Assembly: GCA_033816765.1 (NCBI GenBank)
Contig: CM066289.1
Coordinates: forward strand, 4,216,001 to 4,280,000
DNA: 64,000 nt
Source: Nothopassalora personata
Lineage: Eukaryota > Ascomycota > Dothideomycetes > Mycosphaerellales > Mycosphaerellaceae
Direction: 5' to 3'
This document shows, in pieces, positions 54,435-63,959 of this stretch. Made by a program: the position numbers and the translations under genes. Each line of letters opens with the position of its first letter. Position 1 is the stretch's first letter. A model generated the notes under the pieces. That model did no database searches, was not told the DNA's origin, and worked only from the letters and a program-made list of their open reading frames with translations.

Positions 54435-54763
54435 TGTTACGGTTTGATTCGTGGAGAACCCACAACCACTCGTTAGGCAAACGAGAGCAAGGAAACCTAT
54501 GGGACGAGATCGCTCTCTGAGCTCTAGGGTGATCTCTGAGGGAGCAGAGAGAGCAGGACAGATCAACTGATCGGACTGATCAAGTCGCGCCAAGACATGG
54601 CACTATATAGACGACGCTCTTTTGCAAGTAGATAGGAGCTTCGTGCTCAACTCATTTCAAGTATACACCATATACTGTTTGGGACCACTACCTTCTCAAC
54701 GAGTCAGAGACATCACTGCAAAGATCCAAGCCCAGTTGGGATAACGTACAGCGGTTCCTAACA
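54435..54763 (+). repeat. 5' LTR of E with promoter
   Basis: TGTTACGG to TCCTAACA. TATATA at 54604-54609; GTGCTCAA at 54643-54650, about 35-40 nt further, is the partner of the primer-binding site. Short inverted AG/CT-rich repeats lie at 54500-54560. Confidence 0.9.
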
Positions 54764-54766
54764 ACT

Positions 54767-54774
54767 TTGAGCAC
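54767..54774 (+). other. Self-priming primer-binding site of E
   Basis: TTGAGCAC, four bases inside, is the reverse complement of GTGCTCAA at 54643-54650. Eight bases only, but position and promoter spacing match elements 1 and 2. Confidence 0.5.
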
Positions 54775-54795
54775 CACCACCAGGGCCCTTTGCAT

Positions 54796-55788
54796 ATGTC
54801 TGGGAGAGACGCTACCCGGAGTCCGTCACGACAACAGCCACAGTCAACTGGCATCACGGAACGAATGAGCGAAATGTCGATTACAGGAAGCAGCAAGAAC
54901 AACAACACTCCTATGGGTATGCTGAACCCATTGGACCACCACCGTGCACCTAAGGTGTCTACGCCGGAGACGTTCGACGGGACCAAGGACAAACTGGAGG
55001 CTTTTCAACTGCAGGTTCAGTTGTACCTTCACTTCAACGCACACCAGTTTCAAGGCGAGGCTTCTAAAGTCTTGTACGCCGCATCCTTCCTACGAGGAAA
55101 AGCAGCTAGAGGATTCCGACCATACCTCAAGGACTGGCTTCACAACCAGGGCGAGGGAGAAACACCGAAGACGGAAACTCGAAAAATTTTCCACGACTAC
55201 GACGAGTTTGAGACGAAACTCGATGATCTATACGGGATACCAAATGAGGAGGTATACGCCGACCGACATATCCGACAACTTCGACAGACTACTTCTGTAG
55301 CGCTGTACGCCTCAGAATTCCAAGGATATGCCGCCGACCTGGAATGGAACGACGCAGCTTTGCGATCGCAGTTCTACCTCGGGCTGAAAGACAACGTCAA
55401 AGCCGAACTATCCCGAAACGCCAGCGTCGTTACGCTAGGGGCGATGATCAAGGCAGCAAAGGAGATCGACGAAAGGCTCCAGGAGTTGAGGTACGACCGA
55501 CACGTACAGCCTGGATACCAGAGACCCGCCGCGGGCGGAAGAGGGGGCTTCAAGGCCAGAAGTCAGGACCCTAATGGTTACGGAGACCCAATGGAATTGG
55601 ACGTAACGGAGCGTAGGACAGGAAGGGGGCTGAAGAGCAAAGGTTCCACCTGCTACGTATGTGGCGAGCAAGGCCATTATGCAAGGAACTGCAAGAAAAA
55701 GAACATAGTTAGCCGCGAGTTCAACGCAATGATTCGCGAAGAGAATGCATACCAGGAATGCGAGAGCTTTCTCTCGAAATCTGCCTAG
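54796..55788 (+). CDS. gag: Gag protein of element E (330 aa)
   Basis: Starts at ATG 54796, 32 nt after the LTR. Residues about 55-235 are a Gypsy gag capsid domain (TPETFDGTKDKLEAF, FLRGKAARGF, DLYGIPNEE, SEFQGYAADLEWND). A basic linker (RPAAGGRGGFKARS) leads to a canonical zinc knuckle CYVCGEQGHYARNC (CX2CX4HX4C). The protein ends soon after with SFLSKSA, where an autonomous relative would continue toward protease. It should form particles and package RNA but cannot copy it. The antisense gene converges on it tail to tail, 112 bp away. Confidence 0.92.
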   Translation: MSGRDATRSPSRQQPQSTGITERMSEMSITGSSKNNNTPMGMLNPLDHHRAPKVSTPETFDGTKDKLEAFQLQVQLYLHFNAHQFQGEASKVLYAASFLRGKAARGFRPYLKDWLHNQGEGETPKTETRKIFHDYDEFETKLDDLYGIPNEEVYADRHIRQLRQTTSVALYASEFQGYAADLEWNDAALRSQFYLGLKDNVKAELSRNASVVTLGAMIKAAKEIDERLQELRYDRHVQPGYQRPAAGGRGGFKARSQDPNGYGDPMELDVTERRTGRGLKSKGSTCYVCGEQGHYARNCKKKNIVSREFNAMIREENAYQECESFLSKSA

Positions 55789-55900
55789 CAGAAACAACCT
55801 GAGGACAGCAAGGCATCAAACAGCGGCTTCTTGATTTGATGACCTAAGGAAAAGAAGTCAACACAACGACACGGAACAAATGACTACTGGGTAACACGAC

Positions 55901-56518
55901 TTACGAAGATTGAGATGCCAAGACGGGAGGAAAGAGAAAATCCAAGGGATCGTCCAGCGGGACGTCCGACAGAGAACTCCAGTCTTGAGGAGGCATCTCG
56001 AGAATGCCATGGAAAGGGAAAGGAGGTTCAGGGACCTCTACACCGGACGGAACAGAGAAGGGGAGATCGACAGGAGGGTCGTCCAGCTCGAGTTCGTCGA
56101 GGGCCTTCCCGGTCGCATCATCGGTACGACGCTCAGCAAGACGAAGCTGTTTCCGTACACGAACTTTCTTCATGCGCTTCTCAATAAGACGCTGGAGAAG
56201 CTCAATCTCCTCCTCTTCTAAGGATTCCAAGTCGCGACGAAGCTGTTCCCGGACGGAGCGAAGTTTTTCCCATTGGGGGAAGGCCAGAGAAACGTCGCAA
56301 GTCTTGCGGTTGTGTCTAACGCACTCGGAGCACTTCGAGGACCTCGGACCAACGATGCAGGCAGGACGACTGCCATCAGCCAAAGGTTTCAGGGAACGAC
56401 AATAGGAGCAGGGAGCCATTTCGTAACCGTTCTCTTCAATATCTTCGACAAGGCGCTTGCGACGAAGGGTTGATTTTGCTTGAGAAGGACCAATGGTGAT
56501 AGATGAAAGAGAAGTCAT
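55901..56518 (-). CDS. Antisense gene of element E: cysteine-cluster, coiled-coil protein (205 aa)
   Basis: An intact frame on the strand opposite to gag, ATG at 56516-56518. Cysteines at 37, 40, 54, 63, 66 and 74 (C-X2-C-X13-C-X8-C-X2-C-X7-C, with SKCSECVRHNRKTC) could form a zinc cluster; the spacing is not that of a classical Zn2Cys6 regulator. Residues about 84-145 are a strongly charged coiled coil (QLRRDLESLEEEEIELLQRL), followed by an acidic, proline-rich tail. Degraded homologues of 180 codons lie in the same place and orientation in A (708-1247) and C (62943-63482). Transcription would have to start near or in the 3' LTR, against the element's main RNA. Function unknown; a DNA- or RNA-binding regulator of the element, or of host silencing, is speculation. 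Confidence 0.75.
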   Translation of the reverse strand: MTSLSSITIGPSQAKSTLRRKRLVEDIEENGYEMAPCSYCRSLKPLADGSRPACIVGPRSSKCSECVRHNRKTCDVSLAFPQWEKLRSVREQLRRDLESLEEEEIELLQRLIEKRMKKVRVRKQLRLAERRTDDATGKALDELELDDPPVDLPFSVPSGVEVPEPPFPFHGILEMPPQDWSSLSDVPLDDPLDFLFPPVLASQSS

Positions 56519-56560
56519 CGTTGCATGACAGGATTGACGAAGAAAACGCCGGACCCTATA

Positions 56561-56595
56561 AGCTTCGGGACGAAGCTAGGCTAGAAGGGGGATGG
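56561..56595 (+). other. Conserved hairpin and polypurine tract of E
   Basis: Hairpin AGCTTCGGGACGAAGCT (56561-56577), then a purine-rich AGAAGGGGGATGG tract directly before the 3' LTR. The same pair of signals occurs in C and A. Confidence 0.7.
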
Positions 56596-56924
56596 TGTTA
56601 CGGTTTGATTCGTGGAGAACCCACAACCACTCGTTAGGCAAACGAGAGCAAGGAAACCTATGGGACGAGATCGCTCTCTGAGCTCTAGGGTGATCTCTGA
56701 GGGAGCAGAGAGAGCAGGACAGATCAACTGATCGGACTGATCAAGTCGCGCCAAGACATGGCACTATATAGACGACGCTCTTTTGCAAGTAGATAGGAGC
56801 TTCGTGCTCAACTCATTTCAAGTATACACCATATACTGTTTGGGACCACTACCTTCTCAACGAGTCAGAGACATCACTGCAAAGATCCAAGCCCAGTTGG
56901 GATAACGTACAGCGGTTCCTAACA
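56596..56924 (+). repeat. 3' LTR of E
   Basis: 329 bp, identical by eye to 54435-54763, followed by TACGC. Confidence 0.9.
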
Positions 56925-59900
56925 TACGCTTTATACGCGCTTCGAAGTAGAAGTTACTCTAAAACTAACTAGTAAAGACCGGACCTCGGTCGCTTACTAT
57001 GCCTAACGGGACACTATAGTGTCGCACGACTTCGTCTCGTAGGAGCCTCGTAAGCTCTACGGCTATGTAAGTCTTCGTCGTCGGGATGTATAAGCTCATT
57101 TTTAAGTAGCGATCGACTATTACTAGGATCGCATTATATACGCAACCGGCTCGCGTACTTAGAGGTAGGTCCGTAATAAAATCCATAGTAATTTCCTACT
57201 ACGGTCGCTCCGGTCTAGGAAGCGGTTATAGCTCGCCGTAGGGTCGATGGCGCCTCGCCTTCGAACCCTAGCAGGTTCTATAGGCTTAGACGTATTGTTT
57301 CACGTCCGTACTAAGTGAGTCCTACTAATAATTACGTCGTAATAGCTCTTTAGTCTTAGTCCTTCTAAAGTGACCCGCGAGGACGTCGTCGTAGTACATA
57401 CGAATTAGATGCGACCTAATTACGTAATCCCTAGGTACTACGATCGCGTCTCCGTAGTACATAAGGTCATCCTTTATATACTATCCCTTAGCGTCCCTCG
57501 CGCTTAGCGCCTACGCTAAGCATGCGACACACTAGTCGTCTTACTACTACGCGATCTTTATTAAGAGTAGGATTAACTTACCCGTCGAGCTATAAGCTTA
57601 ACCCTATATTACTATAGCGTACACTACTACTAGTAAAGACGGCTTGTCTTAATAGGGAAGGTCACCTCTCCGCACTGCTATCGCCGCGCCTATGTCGCCC
57701 TATATCGCCTCGTAGGTAGTAAGCACGCGCTTTACCGTCGGCTCGCTTATTCCTTCTAGAGACTCCTTCTAGAAAGATAGCTTACTTTATAAGGTAGGCA
57801 GTAAGTTCGAAGTTTATTACGTTATAGCTACGTAGTTACTACGTCTCGAAGGCGCGTCGGCTAGGTTAGTCTTACCCGGCCGATACTCTACTATAAAATT
57901 AAAAGACTGTAGGAACGTAGCCTATCGAGCTTACCGCCCATTTAGCTACTTTACTATTATAAAGCCCTATAGGTTAGCGTAGTCGACTAGCACTCGCACC
58001 GTATACGTAGCGCCCTCTAAGTATAGCCTCTAATGCTTAAAAGCCTTAACTACTGTAAGTAGCTCCTAATCGTACGTCTCGTAGTTACACTTAGCTAGTA
58101 TTATCTTACGTAAATAGAACGCGATAGGATGCTACTTAGTACTAAACAATTAGGATATAATACCTACGATCGCGAAACCTAAGGTATCCGTCTCGACTCG
58201 CGTACGTAGCGTAGGATCGAAGTGCCTAAGTATTAGTGCACCTAAGAATCCGGCCTTAAGCTATCGAAACGCCTACTCTTCGCTTAAGGTCTACGTAAGA
58301 GGGCCGTGCTTCTTACCGTCCTTAGATCCCTTTAGTAGGTCCGTTAGGGGCTTATAGACCCTTAAGTATCCTTCTATAAAACGCCGGTAGAAGTTACAAA
58401 ACCTAAGGAAGGACTAGACCTTATAAAAGGTCGTAGGTGTAGGCTATTCCTCGATAGCGGCTACCCTACTCCTATCTATCGACACGCCTACGGCGCTTAC
58501 GATAAACCTAAGGAACTCTATACTCTCCTAGAAGAAGTGACACTTCTTAGGGTTTGCGAATAGGGCAAACTTTCGTAGCCTCGTAAGCACTTCGCGCACG
58601 GCTCGCACGTGTGTCTTACGCGTCTCGCTATAGATAAGGATATTATCTAGGTAGACTACGTAAATGTTATTAACTAAGCCGGTTAGCGCCTTATTAATAT
58701 ACCCTTAAAAGGTTACTAGTGCGTTAGTTAACCCGAACGGTATTACTAGGTACTCGTAGTATCCGTATCGCGTACGAAACGTAGTCTTCCACTTATCGCC
58801 TCGCTTAATAGGGATACGATAGTAGGCGTCCTTTAAATCGATTATAGTGAAGAACCTAGAACCTAACAGCCTATCTAGCGTCTCGCTAATTAGGGGTAGG
58901 GGGTATCGGTTCTTTACTATAATCTTATTTAAGCCTCTATAGTCCACATAGAGCCTAAGGGTACCGTCTTTCTTTAGCACGAATAAGATAGGCGCACCCG
59001 CCTCGCTTACGGACCGCCTAATCCACCCCTTCTCTATTACTTACGTAAGGTACCCCTTTAAGGCCTCTAACTTAGTTAAGGACTAGTAGTACAGCGGCTT
59101 AAAAGGGGGTTTCTTTCCTTTAACGAGATTAATCGTATACTTAACCCCGTCGGGCATCTTACGCTTCGCCTACTTATTAGGTACGTATATATCTCGGAAG
59201 TCTACAAATTCTTTAGGCTACGAGGGGCCCTCTCCTTCGGGTACTACTATAGTAATAGCCCGAACACTTATCGTATAAACCTACTTTAAGCTCTCGAGAT
59301 CCCTAAGGAACTCGCGTACGTTACGCTACTAAATCGTAGGCGTCTCTACACCGTAGTACTACTGGTCCTTACAATCGCTCTTTACGATCCGATTACGGTG
59401 CCTCTAGGGTCTACCTAAAATTACTAATAGCCTACCTATAGGCACCGCGTAGTAGATGGCGTCACTTACGCGCTCTACTCCCGCGTTATTAGCGAGTCGT
59501 AGCCGAACCGTAAAGGCGCCGTAGCAATACCCTAGGTTATACGTATACGACTCTAACTTCGGTAGCCTTACCCTATTAATAGGTTACATTTAATGTCGGA
59601 GTACATACTTATACGATACTAGGCTAAGATCCGTATAGTTATCTAGGAGAAACGTAGCCTCGCGAAAGCCCTTACGAGTCTCGACTACGCCTCGTAAGTA
59701 ACGCGCTAGATACGCATCTACTCGCCTTAAAGGGTCGACTTTAGGAAAACTCGGACTTAGGAGCGACCTACTTATAGTCCTCTACCTTTTCCCTAGTCGT
59801 TACGCTAGACACATATCTACTCGCCTTAAAGGGTCGACTTTAGGAAAACTCGGACTTAGGAGCAACCTACTTCTAGTCCTCTACCTTTTCCCTAGTCGCT

Positions 59901-59940
59901 ACCCTTCTTAGTTAGAGCCTTCGTAGCGTCTACCCTACGA

Positions 59941-61059
59941 ACCGCTTACGCGTTACGGTCCTTCTATAGGTGCCTATTCGGGCAATCCGTCTTAATGTAA
60001 CCCTTCTTATAGCATCTATAGTACTCCGCTTTAGTCCTATCGAAGGTTATAGACGATCCGCCGGCGTCCCGCTAGTAACTCGCACCCGGGTCGCGCGACG
60101 CCTAACTATGCTTCTACTGCTTCGAGCTACGATTGCTTCGCCCTTAGTCGCCCTTAGTCTCTCGCCTACGGCGACTATGCTACCCGCGGTCGTGCCCTCC
60201 GCTACTACGCTCCGTGCTTTTAATACGCGAAGCTAGGATTACTAGTTCCTCTCTAGTTATTAGGATGTTATAAAACTTAACGATTACGGACCGTAGGCTA
60301 GGCGTAAGCTTAGCGAGCATATGTCGCACGCGTTGCGCCTCCGTATAGTCCCCTAACTAATCCTCTATAACATCTAGCTTAGTCGTAAACTAACGTACTA
60401 TCTAGTTGTCCTTCTATTTTACCGCCTTATACTCTAACATTACATTAAGCACGCGGTTTATAGGATTACCGTATACGTCTCGATAGAACTCCTTAAAGTC
60501 CTAGTATATATACCCTTTAAGGTTAAGGACGCTATAGTTAGCGTACTATCGCTCACTTACCTCTCCGCTTAGGTACATAACCCTATATAGGACCTTTGAC
60601 TCGTTCGTCGTATACGTGCCGCCTAAGAGGGTAAAGATAAGAGAGAGCTCCCTTAGGAATACCCGTGCTTTCTTAATCGAGTCCCCTCTAAAAGGCGTAG
60701 GTTCTTTAAGACGTAAACGTGTCGTATGCGATGCGACCGCGCCTCGAGCTACGATATTATCGTTAGTTACTATAGATAGAGGAGGGGGAGGGGGAGTAGG
60801 GGATGGTTCTCCGCCGGATTCGCCCTAAGGGTCCGCCAGCGGCACGCTTACGTCCCGTAAGATCTCTAACTGTTCAATCTCCCTCTATATCTCCTTCTCC
60901 TTAACCTCTACCCGAAGGGCATCCCTTCTTACGACTAAGGCTACACGCCTCGCTTATTGCTAGGCCCTAGGGCTTAGGGGAGCCGTAGGCGTAGCGCTAC
61001 TGTCGTCGCGTTCGGACTCTATAGCGTATATAGATTATAACGAAGAGAAGAATTAGAAC
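59941..61059 (-). pseudogene. RIP-degraded gag of chromovirus D
   Basis: Minus strand; the zinc knuckle near 59972-60015 reads YYRCYKKGYIKTDC, a CX2CX4HX4C knuckle in which RIP changed Cys and His to Tyr. A capsid-like region lies at about 60270-60660 and a charged N terminus up to about 61030. A direct repeat of about 75 bp lies just 3' of it (near 59730-59900). The plus-strand frames at 59970 and 60616 are shadows. Confidence 0.65.
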
Positions 61060-61254
61060 TGTTAAGGGATGTCGTAATGTATAGCACGCCCACGACCTCT
61101 AGTCGTAGATAAACTAATTCTTGCCTTTTGTTTAAGACGCATCGCGCGTCGCAAGGTGTACTTATGCGTGTTACGTGCGGCTTAGTAGCCGGTCGCGACC
61201 GTATGTTACATGTAAGGCTATATGTAAGGGTTAGCTACTAGGCTGCCCCTTATA
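61060..61254 (-). repeat. 5' LTR of chromovirus D
   Basis: 195 bp, TGTTAAGGG to CCCCTTATA (RIPed CCTTACA), followed by GGTTT. Confidence 0.8.
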
Positions 61255-61346
61255 GGTTTATGAGCTAGCTTAACCTGTTATAGAGGTCTAAATACTACTA
61301 ATAGGAGAAGAGTAGACTATAACCTCCTATATGAGATAAGTAGGAG

Positions 61347-61592
61347 TGTTAAGATGTAGTATCTTAGGGGGAGCTAATAGTTAGGTTATAATCTAATAGC
61401 CTAAGGCATCTACGATAACTTAGCTTATCGGAAGACACCTTCTCTCCCCTTTAGCTTAGATAGACATCTAACACAATTAACACATTAGTTCCTAATATAT
61501 TGCTACATGCCCTATAGCTATTAGCTAGTTAAAGATTAATTCTTACTCTACTCTACTACTAACTACGTATCCTATTAGGTCTTAACTTAACA
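61347..61592 (+). repeat. 3' LTR of Copia H
   Basis: 246 bp matching 47331-47577, followed by the ACATC duplicate. The 61255-61346 stretch before it is the 3' end of H. Confidence 0.85.
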
Positions 61593-62829
61593 ACATCTAT
61601 AATAAAGAGCTTCTAGCTATTGTTGCTACTATACAATATTAGAGAGTATATGTCGAGGGCCTACCGAAGTTAACGATTCTTTCTAACTATAAGAATCTTA
61701 CGTACTTTACGACGACGAAAGAACTTACCCGAAGGTAAGCCCGCTAGTCGGAGCTACTAGGGTAATATAAGTTCGAAATTAAATATACTCTAGGAAAGGA
61801 GAATAGCCGCGCTAATATGCTAAGCTAAAGAAGCGACTATATAGAAGGAAAAGAACTAGTGCAACACAAAATATTAAAGATAAACCTCGACGGAAGTCTT
61901 AGCGCTAACACGAGAGAATTTAATAATATCGTACGGATATTAGGCGATAAGGACGAACAATTTCCTATATCGTAAGGAAAATACTAAGTACTAAAGGATC
62001 GAGAAGAAGAATACATACGATAACATTACGACGGACTAACTTATAGACACCCTAGAACTTTAAAAACAATAGACCTAATATAACGCAGTTTCTTATTTCT
62101 ATAGATACGACACTACATTAACTACGTATAAGACAACTAGGTTTCATTACTGCTAATAGCGTAGATTGCACTAAATAACTATAAATCGGAGACAACTTTA
62201 ACAATACTATTCTATACGAACTTTAGTAAAGATCCTAACCTATTTAGAACACCTAGATCTTACCTATAAGCCGAAAGAGTAATCGTAACGACGGATACTC
62301 TTAAGGAAGTGTATAAAGAAACACGTAAGGCGATCGAAGATGCATAATATAAATTGTCTTAGTAACGGCAAAACACGAGAAAAATAGCACCTCTACTAAA
62401 GGAGGGGGATAAGGTCTATCTCCTTATAAAAAACTTAAGAACAAGAAGATAGACTAAGAAACTAGATTACGTTAAGGTCGGACTATTTTTCATCGACAAA
62501 GTTATAGGACTAGTTAATTACTGCCTACGACTACTAACTAACGCAAAAATCCACCTAGTCTTCTATATCTCTAAGTTAGAACCCGTAGACACCGAAACAC
62601 CCTACTAGGAAAGCTTCTATTTCGAACTAGAAGCAGAAAACGAATGTAAAGTCAAAAAAATCCTAGATAAGAAAGGTTAGCGATACCTTATTAAGTAGAA
62701 AAGATACGACGAATTAGAAAATACCTAGGAACTAAAACAAAACCTATAAAACTATTAGCAAAAGATTCGACAATACTAAAAACGGGTCCGCCGATATAAC
62801 TAATAACAATCGATCTCTCGGCCGACGAG
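61593..62829 (+). pseudogene. RIP-degraded pol of Gypsy C, C-terminal part with integrase core deleted
   Basis: Continues the RNase H (IYNKELLAIVA, LTILSNYKNL) and tether, then the integrase zinc-finger region. Compared with A (minus strand 3330-2850), about 470 bp are missing at about 62106: the sequence jumps from TTTCTATAGAT to ACGACACTAC, removing the three catalytic acidic positions. The C-terminal domain resumes (VTAKHEKNS, KKLKNKKID) and ends near 62760. RIP stops throughout. Confidence 0.7.
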
Positions 62830-62904
62830 CGACTAGGGTAGGAATCAAACCTACGACCTTAAGAGTATAGACAGCTTACGCTCTATTACTAAGCTACCTA
62901 GCCG
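62830..62904 (-). ncRNA. tRNA-like sequence inside Gypsy C
   Basis: Counterpart of 1286-1360, also 75 nt. Acceptor arms GGCTAGG and CCTAGTC pair at all seven positions (one G-U); D arm GCTT/GAGC and a 5-bp T stem are present; the B box is RIPed to GGTTTGATTCC. Anticodon arm aberrant. Same strand as the antisense gene. Confidence 0.55.
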
Positions 62905-62942
62905 ATTAATAAGAATAGGGACACAACTTATAAATAAGTACT

Positions 62943-63482
62943 CTAATAAGTCTCTACCCCTAGGGATTCGCCCTAAGGCTCCGCTCTAGAAAGCGCTACC
63001 TAGTTATTTACGGGCATCTCTAGGATATCCGAGAAAGAAACTAGCGAAGGCGACGCCTCTACCCCCGACGCCCGCTTAAGAGACGCTAGCTCCTCGCGCG
63101 CCTCTTCCTCCTCGAGTTCCTCTAACTCCTTAGCGACGGTATCGTTGGTGCGACGCTTAGCTAATCGTAGCTATTTCCGAAGACGGATCTTACGTATCTT
63201 TAGCCGTACCTCCTCCTCTTTAATCCTCTTAAGCTCTAGCTTAAGATTATCGCGCGAATCGCGAAGACGTTCCTACTCCGGACGAGAAAGACGTATATCG
63301 TAATCCTTATAGCCTTTTCGAATATAGGCTAAACACTTTCTAGACCGAGAGCCTACGATATACTTTACTACTACGCCCGAGGATCGAGACTTCTAACAAT
63401 TCGTGTATAGAGCTATTTTAATACCGGAAATTTCAGTATCCTAAGTAAGTTATTAATGGCGTTTATAGGAGGAAGAAGACAT
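62943..63482 (-). pseudogene. RIP-degraded antisense gene of Gypsy C
   Basis: 540 bp, ATG at 63480-63482, stop CTA complement at 62943-62945, same length as the copy in A. RIP-type internal stops. The cysteine segment lies near 63330-63370 and the charged coiled coil near 63160-63280. Confidence 0.7.
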
Positions 63483-63520
63483 AGTTAACTATTACTACAA
63501 GAAACGATAACGGCTTAAGA

Positions 63521-63555
63521 AGCTTCGGGACGAAGCTAGGCTAAGAAGGGGATAG
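63521..63555 (+). other. Conserved hairpin and polypurine tract of Gypsy C
   Basis: AGCTTCGGGACGAAGCT at 63521-63537, then AAGAAGGGGATAG before the 3' LTR, as in E. Confidence 0.65.
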
Positions 63556-63959
63556 TGTTACGGAATAATTCCTATAGACCCTAGAATTATAACGATAAGA
63601 CGGATACGTGACTTATCCTGCCTAAGCGCTTAGACTTAGAGCGATTAGACTGCTTATGCTTAGACTAATTAGACTACTTATGCTTAGAATAATTAGACTA
63701 ATTACCGAGATCTACAAATCTCCTCTATATTTAGGAACGCTAAGAAACCCTTATAGTTTTAATACGTTTAACTTACTGTTCAATATTACTATTTAGAATA
63801 CACCATAACCTAACCTCTGCCTTACTGCTGCTTAGCCTTTATAAGACAAGACAGCTACTGCTTTATTACTCTCCCTTAACTTCCTATCGGCCCGAGAACA
63901 AACCCGATTAAGCTTGTCTTCTTAACTTGTAATATCATTAGGTTACACTAAACCTAACA
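63556..63959 (+). repeat. 3' LTR of Gypsy C
   Basis: 404 bp, TGTTACGG to CCTAACA, followed by CGTTA, the RIP-altered copy of CGTTG at 30821-30825. The last 36 bases of the window are further RIPed DNA. Confidence 0.85.

Larger units (their letters stand above)
54435..56924 (+). mobile_element. Intact gag-only LTR retrotransposon E with antisense gene
   Basis: 2490 bp, LTRs of 329 bp that read as identical, flanked by TACGC at 54430-54434 and 56925-56929. The interior has an intact gag and, on the opposite strand, an intact 205-aa gene; there is no protease, RT or integrase. The LTR start TGTTACGG, the hairpin before the polypurine tract and both proteins tie it to the clade of A and C. It must rely on pol from another copy. 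Un-RIPed and recent. Confidence 0.92.
53590..59940 (-). pseudogene. RIP-degraded pol of chromovirus D
   Basis: Minus strand, split by E at 54435-56924. RT open stretch 58705-58980 ([28 protein letters not shown]). Integrase open stretch 56965-57186 (MDFITDLPLS with the first Asp, GIVSDRGPVFTS with the second). The chromodomain lies near 53640-53900: EYKVEVVLDRRKRKGKLQYL-type residues followed by EYNSQEPAE. Stops are RIP-type. E inserted in the integrase part. Confidence 0.8.
52071..61254 (-). mobile_element. RIP-degraded chromovirus D, host of element E
   Basis: 195-bp LTRs (52071-52265, 61060-61254), plus-strand ends TGTTAAGGG and CCTTACA, flanked by GGTTT at 52066-52070 and 61255-61259. 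Minus-strand gag and pol with chromodomain, and an antisense frame (52567-53559) between pol and the 3' LTR. Interrupted by E. Sister copy: B. Confidence 0.85.
47331..61592 (+). mobile_element. RIPed Copia element H, split by chromovirus D
   Basis: LTRs 47331-47577 and 61347-61592 (TGTTAAGATG to CTTAACA), flanked by ACATC at 47326-47330 and 61593-61597. Without D the element is about 5.1 kb. RIP is milder than in its surroundings: many CA/TG remain. Confidence 0.88.
30826..63959 (+). mobile_element. RIP-degraded Gypsy C, swollen by nested insertions
   Basis: Two 404-bp LTRs (30826-31229 and 63556-63959) on the same strand, flanked by CGTTG (30821-30825) and CGTTA (63960-63964), a target duplication with one G-to-A change. 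Removing G (32140-44458) and H (47331-61592) joins gag and pol into one element of about 6.6 kb: LTR, gag, protease, RT, RNase H, integrase, tRNA-like unit, antisense gene, hairpin, polypurine tract, LTR. All parts are RIPed. Confidence 0.85.

Noticed and set aside
55435..55797. 120-codon minus-strand frame over the end of gag in E, and plus-strand frames across 55910-56473
   Set aside because: Shadows of gag and of the antisense gene; the degraded copies in A and C do not support them.
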